Positions 9,701 through 19,320 of a stretch of 64,000 nucleotides of DNA are shown here, piece after piece. The stretch spans positions 5,022,001 through 5,086,000 of the forward strand of contig OY992835.1 in NCBI GenBank assembly GCA_963921425.1, read 5' to 3'. This stretch comes from Dryas octopetala (Eukaryota; Streptophyta; Magnoliopsida; Rosales; Rosaceae). The translations under genes were made by a program, and so were the position numbers. Every line of letters begins with the position of its first letter. Position 1 is the first letter of the stretch. The notes under the pieces were generated by a model that ran no database searches, had not been told where the DNA came from, and saw nothing but the letters and a program-made list of their open reading frames with translations.

Positions 9701-11740
9701 TGTTGAGTGTTCATTTTACATCATTTTATGATACTAACCCCCTAACCTAGAGTGCAAGAACTCGACATTTTGTGTCTTGTTAGTTTGTTTTAGTGTTTTG
9801 TAGGTTGAATGAAGCAATGATGAAGAAAGGAGCCAAATGGGGCTATTTTGAGCTAAAAATGGAAAAAATGGAAAAAGGAATCTTGAGAGAATCTTCTAGA
9901 AGGATCTGGAATCTGGAAGGAATCTTTGGAGAATCTCAGATAGAATTTTTTGGGGAATTTTTTTTGTCAAGGTTGACTTTTGGTCAAAGTCAATGGTCAA
10001 CCGTGCCACATCATCACATGACATGGACCACACATGCAGCCAATGCACTATGGGCCATGCATACAACCCTAGCCCAAAGGACCAACGCCATGCGCCTATT
10101 GCAAGCCCAATTGGAGGAAGCCCAATTGGAGGAAGCCCAAGTATGCCATTACAAGGTCGAAAAGCCCAAGCCAATGCCGCACCTACAGCTGATCCAAGGC
10201 CCAAGCAAGGAATCCTTCATGGTCAAGGAAAATCTCACAAGATTCAGTCAAAGATTACAATGAATCCTAGTTGAAGAAGAAGTCAAAACCCTGTAAATAG
10301 AGCATGAATTTCGACAGTGATTCTGTACCTCTACAGATTGAATCAGGTGTCATGCCATATATGGTTGGAAAGCTACGAATGTTAGCTTCGCAGGGAATTT
10401 TACGGATTTCGATTCCGAGTTTTCTAGCTCAAGATATGGCCGTTTTAGTGGAGGTAGCTCAGCACTTCCGCGAGCTGAAAAGAAAGTTACGCCCAAAAAG
10501 AGCCCAAATCAGCCCAAGACCCACTTTTGGCCGAAAATTAGAAGCCTTAAGGAGCAAGGAATGCACTTATCCCACATTGGAAAATCAGCAAAACCTCTCC
10601 ACCTCCTCACTACTATATAAGACCCTCACTCCCTCACATATCATAGATCATCTTCTACACCTTACACCTTTTTATTTTCTGAAAGTTAGAGAGAGAGAGA
10701 AGTTGGTGCAAGGAGGAGGAGAGGGCAGCAAGCCTTCTTGCTGCCCTAGCCGCATCTTCCTTGGGTTTTTCCTTGTTTCTTCTTTTCTTCTTCTTTTGAT
10801 TTCCTTTGTTTCCTTTAGTTAATTAGTCTATTCTTCTTTCATTATGGATTCAACGTTTGATTATTTAATGAAAGTTGATTCTTTTATTTTCTTTATTATG
10901 TTTTGATTTTAGTTTTGCATTGTTAAGATGATGATGAACTCTTATTATTCGATCAATGTTGATTTATGGTTAAGGAAATAAAGCCATGTGATTTAATGTG
11001 ATGTTTGCATGCGATAAATTCCTATTGTCTGTTTTAATTGATTCTATTTGTTTGCACTCTTTGACTAGCTACCATAGAGTTGTTTGCATCTAGTAATTGT
11101 TATGAAATTGAGAGGTGATAATCAAGCTAATCAATTCAGTAGGTAACAAGGAGGTATCCTAAGAACTTATCTTTGATAAATAGGTTTCATAGATGTCATC
11201 TAGATCGATAATCAAGATACTATCATGCTCTATGTGTTTGTCGTTTTCATATAATCTTAATGACTCTTGCATAGTTAACAGCTTAGGTAGACGATAATCA
11301 AGCTTCCTAGGAACATGTGAGTTAACTAGGTTAAGTTGCGATAATCAAGCACTTAATCTATGAATAAGGAAAACAATAGTTAGGCGAGTGTCCGATAATC
11401 AAGGCCTCCCGGCTGGCAAACTTTATTGTATGTGTTCACTTTCAATTGCATGTCACCATAATAGTTGTAATCTTATAATATGTGGTGGATTCTGAATTCT
11501 TAACAATGCCGTGTTTTGTGTGTGTGTGTGTGTGTGTGTCTCATCTCTACAAACCCCCCCTATCAGTACTATTTCTAATATGTCAAGTTGAGTTGGTTTA
11601 TTGATACTAAACTCATTCTCTGTGGGATCAACCTCGTACTTTGCACCCTTTGCTACCATGCGATTCGTGCACTTGCGAGTAAACTTAGAGCTTTGGTAAG
11701 TATTTGTGTTAATTAATTTGCTCTAAGAAAACAATCAACA
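9701..11740 (+). mobile_element. Solo LTR E (2040 bp) in C pol
   Basis: Begins TGTTGAGTG, ends ATCAACA, flanked by perfect 5-bp TSDs ACTAC (9696-9700 and 11741-11745). No internal region or second LTR, so it is the product of LTR-LTR recombination. Skipping it and one TSD keeps the C integrase frame. It has a block shared with B (about 10285-10600), a snRNA-type element and TATA (10569-10620), a (GT)n run near 11518-11539 and the conserved near-3'-end segment. It lacks the 17-nt dyad array. Confidence 0.95.
10569..10620 (+). promoter_or_regulatory. snRNA-type upstream element plus TATA (solo LTR E)
   Basis: ATCCCACATTG at 10569-10579, then 34 bp, then TATATAA at 10614-10620. Confidence 0.65.
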
Positions 11741-11745
11741 ACTAC

Positions 11746-12630
11746 CAAAGGAAGAAGTTTTTGCATGATGTCAGACAATATGTGTGGGATGATCCTTATT
11801 TGTTCAAATATGGGTCAGATCAGTTGATAAGACGGTGTGTACCGGAAATGGAGCAGAGGAATGTCTTCGAGATGTGCCATTCTAAAGAATGTGGAGGCCA
11901 TGGTGGAGGAACTAAGACCGCTTACAAGATTCTTCAAGCAGGTTTCTTTTGGCCCACTATTTTTCATGATTGTCATCAGTTTTATCTCACATGCGATAGA
12001 TGTCAGAAGATGGGAAATATTTCTGCTTGTGATCAGATGCCGCTGAACTTCATGTTGGAAGTGGAGATCTTTGATGTTTGGGGTATAGATTTCATAGGGT
12101 CATTTCCCTTCTTTTGGATACGAGTACATTCTGGTTGGAGTTTATTATGTGTCTAAGTGGGTGGAAGTTGTCGCTTGTAGGACTAATGATGCTCGACTGG
12201 TTTTGAATTTTCTTAAGACCAATATCTTTGCACGATTTGGTACCCCGAGAGCAATCATTAGTGATGGGGGGTCGCATTTCTGCAATAAGCTGTTTGAGGC
12301 CGTGATGAAGAAGTATGGAATAAGGCATAAAGTGGCTACTCCCTATCATCCGCAAACGAGTGGACAAGTGGAAATTTTGAATCGTGAGATCAAGTTCATT
12401 TTGGAAAGAATGGTGCTCGCCAATAGGAAGGATTGGTCTACCAAGCTTAATGATGCATTATGGGCTTATTGCACCGCTTACAAGACGCCCATTGGAATGT
12501 CTCCTTTTCGACTAATTTATGGGAAAGCTTGCCATTTACCAGTTGAGCTGGAGCATAAGGCATATTGGGCAATTAAGAAGTTCAATTTTGATATTCATGC
12601 CGCTGGTGAGAAAAGAAAGTTGCAACTTAG
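11746..12630 (+). pseudogene. pol: Element C pol, part 2: integrase
   Basis: Continues in frame from part 1 after removal of E. Shows the integrase zinc-binding motif (CHSKECGGHGG with the two H, then CDRCQ) and the catalytic core: WGIDF near 12080, SDGGSHF near 12262 and the E of [10 protein letters not shown] near 12370, the DD35E layout. A frameshift of one or two bases near 12105-12115 separates the first catalytic Asp from the rest. A Cys stands in place of the usual Arg in the AYRTAYKTP stretch. The frame is cut at 12630 by D, inside a Leu-Ser pair. Integrase would join the element DNA to the chromosome; this copy is dead. Confidence 0.88.
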
Positions 12631-12783
12631 TGATGAGTGTGCATTTTGCATCACTTTATGATACTAATTCCTTAACCTAGAGTGTTAGAACTCGCTATTT
12701 TGTGTTTCTTGTCTTGTTTTTGTGTTTTCAGGTCAAATGAAGCAGAAATGAGAAAAAGAAGCAAATGGAACCATTTTGGGACA

Positions 12784-13084
12784 TTTCCTGGTCAAACCAG
12801 GAAAACGAGTGAAATCCTGGTCAAACCAGGAAAAGTGCAGAAATCCTAGTCAAATGAGGATTCCTAGTCACACTAGGAAACATCATGTCCAGAACCATCA
12901 TTGCGGAGCCAGAAATATGAAATCCTGATTCGAACAGGAATTCCTGGTCGAACTAGGAAACCTAACCCAACTAGGGAAAGGAGTCCTAGTGACACTAGGA
13001 GACCCCAGGGACAATATGGTCATTACGAGAAGTCGAAATGGATAAGGAATCTCTCATTTTCAAGAAATCCTAGTTGCACCAGGA
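12784..13084 (+). promoter_or_regulatory. Array of seven 17-nt dyads in the U3 of LTR D
   Basis: Units at 12784+3 (12786-12802), 12815-12831, 12862-12878, 12923-12939, 12942-12958, 12984-13000 and 13068-13084, all fitting TCCTRRTNNNAMYAGGA. Four are perfect 7-nt inverted repeats around a 3-nt spacer, in both the G:C and A:T versions; three have one mismatch. Repeated in the 3' LTR at 27079-27379. Confidence 0.75.
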
Positions 13085-13199
13085 AATGTTTTTCAAGGTT
13101 CCAGAAGCTTCCAGAAGGTGGTGGACATCCATGGAAATGAATGGAGGGAAGAAATGAATTTGAATTCAAATGGAAATGAGGGGCAAAATGGGAAGTCAA

Positions 13200-13625
13200 A
13201 AGTGGAGGGCCCATGGGCCCTAGGGATGCTGAACCAAGTGGGCCATGCATGCACATGCATGGGCCCAAACCCTAGCAGCCCAAAAGCCACACGCAAGGAG
13301 GAAGATGGCAGCCCATGCATGCGCATGCATGCCATGCAAACCCTAGCAAGACAAGGGGCCATGCGCAAGCCCAAGGTGACAAGCCCAAGGTGGAAGCCCA
13401 TGGAGTGAAACCCTAGCCCATCTTGTGCAAGCTACTGAAGCCCAACATGGAAGCCCAACATGCAAGCCCAAAGCCCAAGACTACCAGCCCATGCGCCAAG
13501 GAGGGACCCTACCTAGGCTAGGCGTGAGCCACTCAAGCCCATAAGGGAGCAGCCCATCACGCCAAGGCCTGATCAGCTAGCCCTAGCTGAAGCCGCAAGG
13601 CACTAGGAGAGCAAACCCTAGCCAG
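13200..13625 (+). promoter_or_regulatory. Site II / telo-box / RY-rich zone in LTR D
   Basis: Dense RGCCCA (TGGGCY on the other strand), four AAACCCTAG boxes and two CATGCATG clusters, ending about 45 bp before the TATA box. The motifs are known binding sites of TCP, telo-box-binding and B3 factors; use by this LTR is inferred. Confidence 0.55.
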
Positions 13626-13666
13626 CCGCAACTTGCTCTTCCTTGCCTCCCAAGGAAGGCTTCTCC

Positions 13667-13674
13667 TATTTAAA
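13667..13674 (+). promoter_or_regulatory. TATA box of the 5' LTR of D
   Basis: TATTTAAA followed by a pyrimidine-rich leader (CTCCTCCAG, CTCTCTCTCCCTC). The 3' LTR copy is at 27962-27969. Confidence 0.6.
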
Positions 13675-15188
13675 CCCCCTCCATTCAGACTTTGGAGAAC
13701 ATTATTTTTCTCTCCTCCTCCAGCCGAAATCACTCTCTCTCCCTCTTAGTTTTATTTTGCTGTTTTAGGGTTTTAGTTTCAGACTTTTATTCTTGTAAGG
13801 TGAGCCGAATTCAGAGAGAGGTTTAGGAAGAGGGTGGCGTGACAAGTGAGAGGGAAGGACCACCTGCTGCCGCAAGCCCAAGCTCACCTTGCCGTGAGCC
13901 AATTGCTTGTGCTAGGTGCCTCCTTCTTCCTCCCTCCTTGCCGCAGCCCCCATTTGTTGCACCTCTGATTTTTGTTTTCCTTTTCCTTCTAGTATCTATT
14001 CTTATTGTTGGATCATGTTACTGATTTTATTTAATTAGTTTGCTGTTTTATTTAGTTGTCTCTTTAATTCTTTTATAGCTTTGGTTCTGAAATTATTTAG
14101 CTATTTATGTTTATGCAACTTAATTTATGTGATCTCATTTAATTGTGTAGTTGTTCTAGTTGCTTTAAGTTTCTGATTTTTAATTAGTGCATGCGTTTAA
14201 TCTTGTGTGTCTTGCGTTTCTGATTTCATTTAGTTTATGCACTTTAAATTAGTTGTTTAGTTTATGCTTTTAAGTTTGTTTAATTTGCGTTTCTGATTTC
14301 TGTTAACAATCATGAATTGGGATTTCATTTATTTGTTGCTGTTTTGTTTCTTTTATTTGTTTTATTTAATTATGTAGGTTAGTTATTCTATCTTGCAGGT
14401 TAGTTGTAGGTTGATTAATGGATTCGTATGCTTTAACAAATCGTTTATCCGTCTCTTGGTCTGTTAGTTTGATGTTTGCGCATATTAAATTTCCACTATC
14501 TATTAAAACCCCCGTCACTAGTTGTTTGCATCCTTTGACTGGCCACCTTAGGGTAATTGCATCTAGTTTATCTGTTAGGTTTAGCTGTGAAAAAGTCAAA
14601 GACACTAAATCACAAGTAACAAGGGAATAAGGGATTATTCTTGGTAGTGGGGTTGGGCGACCTCTATAAGGAAATAGTCAAAGCTTATATGTTGTGCATG
14701 TTTGACGTTCTCATAAAACTTAATGACTCCTGCATGGGTAACAGCTGCCTTAGCTTGAACTAGGGAACATGTAGGTTAACTAGCTAAGGAAGGCCCAAGA
14801 AGATCTTAGTTTATGCATTAGGAGAACAATGGCGAGAAAGTAACTAGCCAAACATTTTTAGCTGTCAAACTTTAATATGTTGTGTTCAAATTAACTGTCA
14901 TTAGCCTTGGATGGTTATTGCATGCTTATCTGATTTGAAACTGAAAACTTAACATTGCAAGATAGAATAAAGTGTGTGTGCGTGTGGTGATGTGTGCGTG
15001 TGTTTCCATCGTTCAAAACCCCCATTTAGTTATTCTAGTGATTATTTGCACTGATTTGTTGTATATTAACCATTCCCTGTGGGATCGACCTCGTGCTTGT
15101 ACGCTTTGCTACTGATGCGATTCGTGCACTTGCGAGTATACTTGGAATGAAATAGATGTTTATTTTGTTCTAAGAAAACACTTCAACA

Positions 15189-15371
15189 AGTTTTTGGCGC
15201 CGTTGCCAGGGAATGGTGTCTAATATCAATGAATTGGTGTAATTAGTCATTAGAATTAGGTTATATTAGCTAGATTTCAGTTTTTGTTAATTTTTAGTTT
15301 TTAATAAATGCCATGCCTTTATATGCATTCTTTCTACTGATTGTGTGTTTTCTCTTGATTAGGTGTGTTTT
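15189..15371 (+). other. 5' leader of element D
   Basis: Primer binding site at 15195-15212 (TGGCGCCGTTGCCAGGGA, one mismatch to the tRNA-Asp complement). The leader ends CTGATTGTGTGTTTTCTCTTGATTAG followed by GTGTGTTTT and the gag ATG; the first part looks like a branch point, pyrimidine tract and 3' splice site, and AG/GTGTGT could also be read as a 5' splice site. Confidence 0.8.
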
Positions 15372-17507
15372 ATGAACCCTGAGCTTGTTGCTAGGTTGGA
15401 GAGGCTCAAGAACGAAGCTTTAGGTGCATCACAAGTCAGCCCGCAACCTAGTGCATCAGATTCGAGTAGTGAAGAGACTGAGAGTGTCGACATGGCTGAA
15501 GCAAACGAGATAGTGCCGCAGCCCCTGAGCCATTTTTCAGCACCTTCGCTGCCCACTCAACCATCATGCATTCGGTATGCCACCATAGCCACTGATTTCG
15601 AAATCAAGAGTGGTCAGATTCATTTGTTGCCGAGCTACCATGGGCTGAATGGGGAGGATCCGATCCACTTTTTGAAGGAGTTTTCTGGGGTTTGTGAAGC
15701 CGCACAATTGAGGGGCCTGAATGCTGATCAGTACCGTTTGAGGATGTTCCCTTTTGCGCTTAAGGACAAGGCAAAGAGGTGGTTGTATTCGCTGCCCAGT
15801 GGTTCCATTTCGACATGGGATGATCTTTCGAGCAAGTTTTTGAACAAGTTCTATTCCATTTCCAAGACCAATTCGATTCGGAAGGAGATCCTTGGATTTG
15901 TGCAAAAGGCGGACGAGCCATTCCATGAGACTTGGGACAGATTCAATGAGTTACTTACTAGCTGCCCACACCATAACCTATCTCCTTGGTATGTGATTTG
16001 TTGTTTTTATCAGGGATTATTGGAGAGAGACCAAGCCAAGGTGGATTCGGCATGTGGTGGTGCATTTATGTCAAAAACGGAGGATGAGGCTACAGAATTG
16101 TTTGAGTCGCTTTCTTTGAGTTCTCAACAATGGGATTCCAATCGTGCAAGAGGAGGACCAAAGAGAGGGTTGTATGAGGTAGCTGATGTGCCAAACACCA
16201 TGGAGGGACAGATTATGGAAATCAAGACTATGGTGCAGAAGTTATCTTTGGCTCAAGAGAAGATGATGAGTGCGCAAGGACAAGGGGGTGACGTCGAACA
16301 AGTGAACCAGGTTGGGAGCTATCCTAGGGTGCCGTATGACCCATATTCCAACACTTACAACCCTGGATGGAAGAACAACCCGAATTTCAGGTGGAGCAAC
16401 AACAATGGACAGCAAGCTAGTGGGAGCACCAACAAGCCGTATGTGCACCCTAATGCCGAGAGGTCTAGTTTGGAGGACAAGATTGCTCAGATTGCTCAAA
16501 GCACCACTTCCCTTGCCCAAAGCACCAATGCCTTCATGAACCGTACCGAGCAGCAGATGCAAGCCAATTCGAAGGCTATTGCACACTTGGAGAGTCAAAT
16601 GGGTCAGATTGCCACTACTTTGGGTCAGAGAGAGAAGGGGAAGTTGCCTAGTCAGCCCATCGTCAACCCGAAGAATGAGGAGCATGTAAATGCTATTTTG
16701 AGGACTACTGCAAGAAAAAGAGTTAGAGTGGTCAAGACTAAGAAAGTGAAGGAAGTGATTGAGATCAGTGATAGTGAGGAAGAGGAGGATCCAGAAATGA
16801 TTGAAGAGGAAGCTGATACACGTGTGATTCCCCTCATTCCGGACATTGACATCACCAAATTTCCAGCAACCATGAGGGAATTGAAGTCTATTGAGAAGAA
16901 GGTTGAGGAGCAAGGGCATAGTCACAATGTTCCTAGGGAGATTCGTGGTTATCTCTTTGCATCTTTTCCAAGCAAGAAGAAGGATCCGGGCTCGTTGGTC
17001 ATATCATGCAGCATAGGGGAGCATAAGATCACCAATGCCTTAGTTGACAGTGGTGCAGCTATCAATGTCATGCCGCTGGTTGTGTTCGAGAGGCTTGGAT
17101 TCAAAGAGGCTGATTTGCAACCAGCTGATGTGAACATTCGCTTCGCTAACTCTTCAGCCCAAGAAGCTTGTGGTATGCTTGTGGATGTTTTGGTTAAATG
17201 TCGTAAATTACTAATCCCCTCTGATTTCATAGTGCTAGATGTGCCGACAATTCCGGGCGATGTCTCTATTATTCTTGGGAGACCATTTTTGTGCACCTCT
17301 AACATGGAGTACAAAGCATTGGAGAGCGCCATGACAATTCGGCACTACACCAAGCAAGAGGTGTATTTGCTCACTTCCGAGATGCCAGAAAACGAGGAGG
17401 TCACTTTTTATGGAGAGGAGAAGTCCGAGATGGAGAGCTTCCTCAGTTCGTTCCTAGGGAATGCCGAGAGTAGCAATGGCAAGAGGAAGAGGAAAGGACG
17501 CAAGTGA
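15372..17507 (+). CDS. gag-pro: Gag-protease polyprotein of element D (711 aa), no pol
   Basis: Would form the particle shell and process it. The Gag domain spans about residues 85-220 (GLNGEDPIHFLKEF, FALKDKAKRWLYSLP, FYQGL). The aspartic protease is about 525-670, with VDSGAAINVM (catalytic Asp 559) and IILGRPFL. There is no CCHC zinc knuckle where F has one (before the shared [14 protein letters not shown] stretch). Residues about 447-480 hold a basic run (RKRVRVVKTKKVK) and then VIEIS followed by an acidic run, which resembles a nuclear localisation signal plus a SUMO-interacting motif and is absent from F. The frame ends in a basic tail (GKRKRKGRK) and the post-stop hairpin follows within 60 nt, so pol is cleanly missing. 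The frame is open; I start at ATG 15372 because the upstream extension has no ATG. Confidence 0.92.
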   Translation: MNPELVARLERLKNEALGASQVSPQPSASDSSSEETESVDMAEANEIVPQPLSHFSAPSLPTQPSCIRYATIATDFEIKSGQIHLLPSYHGLNGEDPIHFLKEFSGVCEAAQLRGLNADQYRLRMFPFALKDKAKRWLYSLPSGSISTWDDLSSKFLNKFYSISKTNSIRKEILGFVQKADEPFHETWDRFNELLTSCPHHNLSPWYVICCFYQGLLERDQAKVDSACGGAFMSKTEDEATELFESLSLSSQQWDSNRARGGPKRGLYEVADVPNTMEGQIMEIKTMVQKLSLAQEKMMSAQGQGGDVEQVNQVGSYPRVPYDPYSNTYNPGWKNNPNFRWSNNNGQQASGSTNKPYVHPNAERSSLEDKIAQIAQSTTSLAQSTNAFMNRTEQQMQANSKAIAHLESQMGQIATTLGQREKGKLPSQPIVNPKNEEHVNAILRTTARKRVRVVKTKKVKEVIEISDSEEEEDPEMIEEEADTRVIPLIPDIDITKFPATMRELKSIEKKVEEQGHSHNVPREIRGYLFASFPSKKKDPGSLVISCSIGEHKITNALVDSGAAINVMPLVVFERLGFKEADLQPADVNIRFANSSAQEACGMLVDVLVKCRKLLIPSDFIVLDVPTIPGDVSIILGRPFLCTSNMEYKALESAMTIRHYTKQEVYLLTSEMPENEEVTFYGEEKSEMESFLSSFLGNAESSNGKRKRKGRK

Positions 17508-18358
17508 AGGAGATGGCAATGTCAGGCTGAAGACAGAAAAACAAGCGCTTATTGGGAGGCAACCCAAGTTTTTGTTTCGAATAATGGAAGAGGAGTCATT
17601 GAGGACCAAGGAGGCCGCGCCTACCCTTGGAGTGTCCACGCTTGCATACGCAAGTAAACAGTTTCTTTATTTCGCTTCATAAGACAATTTTTCATTTTGG
17701 TGTGTTTATTTGGTTTTGGATGTTTGCAATTTCCCGTTTCGCTTAATTTGATCATTCTTGCATTTATTTCATATACATTGAGGGCAATGTATCATTTAAG
17801 TGTGGGGGGAAGGGCAATTGTCATTTGTTAGTGTTTTTAGGTTAGAACAAGTGTTTAGAGTGTTTTAAGTGTTTTTGAGCGTTTTTAGAAAAAAAAAAAT
17901 ATTTTGTCGTTTTTAGTGTTTTTAGGTGTTTTTAGGTTAGGAAAAAACTTTTTCCTTTGTTTTTAAACTTAGGGTGTCAAAACCCACATCATAATGCACG
18001 TTTTCATGAGATCTCATTCACCTTAGTGATGGATGTAATTCTTTAGAAGTGTGCGACATCGTTTTAAAAACAAAAAGTTTTTGAGTCATTTTGGTTGTTT
18101 TAGGTCGTTTTGAGTCCCCAACTAATTGATTTGAGTGTGCATGATTGTTATGAACATGTTTTAGTATTGTGTGTATATCTGGTGTTCTTTTCATTCTAAT
18201 AGTGTTCCATAACATATCTTGCAATTCTATGTCATTTGGCCTTATTGATATGAATTTAGGTTGTGATTAGCATTACTAATGATTATATGCATAATAGAGT
18301 AGACTTGCATGACCTAAGTGAGCTTTTGAGCCCTGTTCCTCAATTCTTGAGTGTTGCG
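17508..18358 (+). other. 3' non-coding region of element D, first part
   Basis: Holds the hairpin TTGGGAGGCAACCCAA (17552-17567), a second hairpin TACATTG-AGGG-CAATGTA (17774-17791) and a purine tract GTGTGGGGGGAAGGG just after it. Otherwise T-rich with no protein-like frame. Continues after J at 25759. Collinear with B 4390-5200. Confidence 0.8.
17552..17567 (+). promoter_or_regulatory. Conserved post-stop hairpin (element D)
   Basis: TTGGGAGGCAACCCAA, 5-bp stem and 6-nt loop, 44 nt after the gag-protease stop. Confidence 0.55.
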
Positions 18359-19128
18359 TGACAGGACCGCCCCCAGATTCCACCCTGAAACCCGGAGAGG
18401 TCCTGCGGGAATCCAAATTCAAGGAAAATCCTACCGAAAATTCGGCAGAACCTCCCCTGAAAATGGACTAACCCAGAAACTTCTAAACCTGTTAAAAAGC
18501 ACTTCTAAGTCTTTCAGCCACCTCTACCACAAGCAAATAAAGGGTCTCGGACCCACTTAAACCTTAGGAGTTGTTATCAGAGCCACTAATCATTTACAAT
18601 AAATTTTTACAAAAATAAACATGGCGCCTACAGGGTCCAGGAATGAAAAATGGATGCTATGCCTCGACGCGTTTGGCTCGACCTCCACCAATGCTACTAC
18701 CTGGGGGACAATTGAAGAAAAAACGAGAAAACAGTGAGATAGGCTCAGTGAGTGGACAGTTAAATGGAAATGAAAATCAAAGATTTAATATCTTTTCGGA
18801 AAACCCTTTTTACACACGTTTAACTCTAAAACCTTAGAATGTCCTTTGAAATCCCCCAGTTTTTAAAACTATTTCCCAGTAAAATAATAAAATCTGAAGC
18901 TGAAAATCAAACTTTGAAAATTCAAGTTCTCAAACTGAGATCGATACTGTCAATTTATAAATAAAAAACTTGAGCTGAAAACTTTCTTCTCAAACATTCT
19001 CAATATATTGAAAATCAATAAAACTGTTCAACTGAAACCGTCTTACTTAAAAACCTTTTTGCTGTCATAAACTCATCACTTAAAATACTTAACAGTTGAA
19101 AACACACACCAGTCAGATACCCATAGAA

Positions 19129-19320
19129 TCTGTCATACATGCGCAGAGCCGAGGATCTGTCATACGCATGCAGAGCCATAAATAATCTGTCATACATGCG
19201 CAGAGCCGAGGATCTGTCATACGCATGCAGAGCCATAAATAATCTGTCATACATGCGCAGAGCCGAGAATCTGTCATACGCATGCAGAGCCACAAATTCT
19301 GTCGTACGTGCACGCAGAGC
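19129..19320. repeat. 57-bp tandem repeat in LTR J (2.5 units)
   Basis: Each unit has two halves, both starting TCTGTCATAC and ending in GCAGAGCC, of 27 and 30 bp. Same array at 23589-23780 in the other LTR. Open frames through it are repeat artefacts. Confidence 0.9.

Larger units (their letters stand above)
12631..15188 (+). repeat. 5' LTR of element D (2558 bp)
   Basis: TGATGAGTG...TTCAACA. Contains the dyad array (12784-13084), a zone with about 17 TGGGCY/RGCCCA motifs and four AAACCCTAG boxes (about 13200-13620), CATGCATG repeats (13244-13337), TATTTAAA at 13667-13674, and the conserved segment near 15060-15140. Confidence 0.95.

Noticed and set aside
10304..10822. 172-aa ORF in solo LTR E
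   Set aside because: It spans the TATA box and promoter; only its first part is shared with B. Kept as a finding about the shared block, not as a gene.
12784..13084. CRISPR-like array of short palindromic repeats
   Set aside because: Eukaryotic LTR context, degenerate repeats and irregular spacing, no unique spacers or cas genes.
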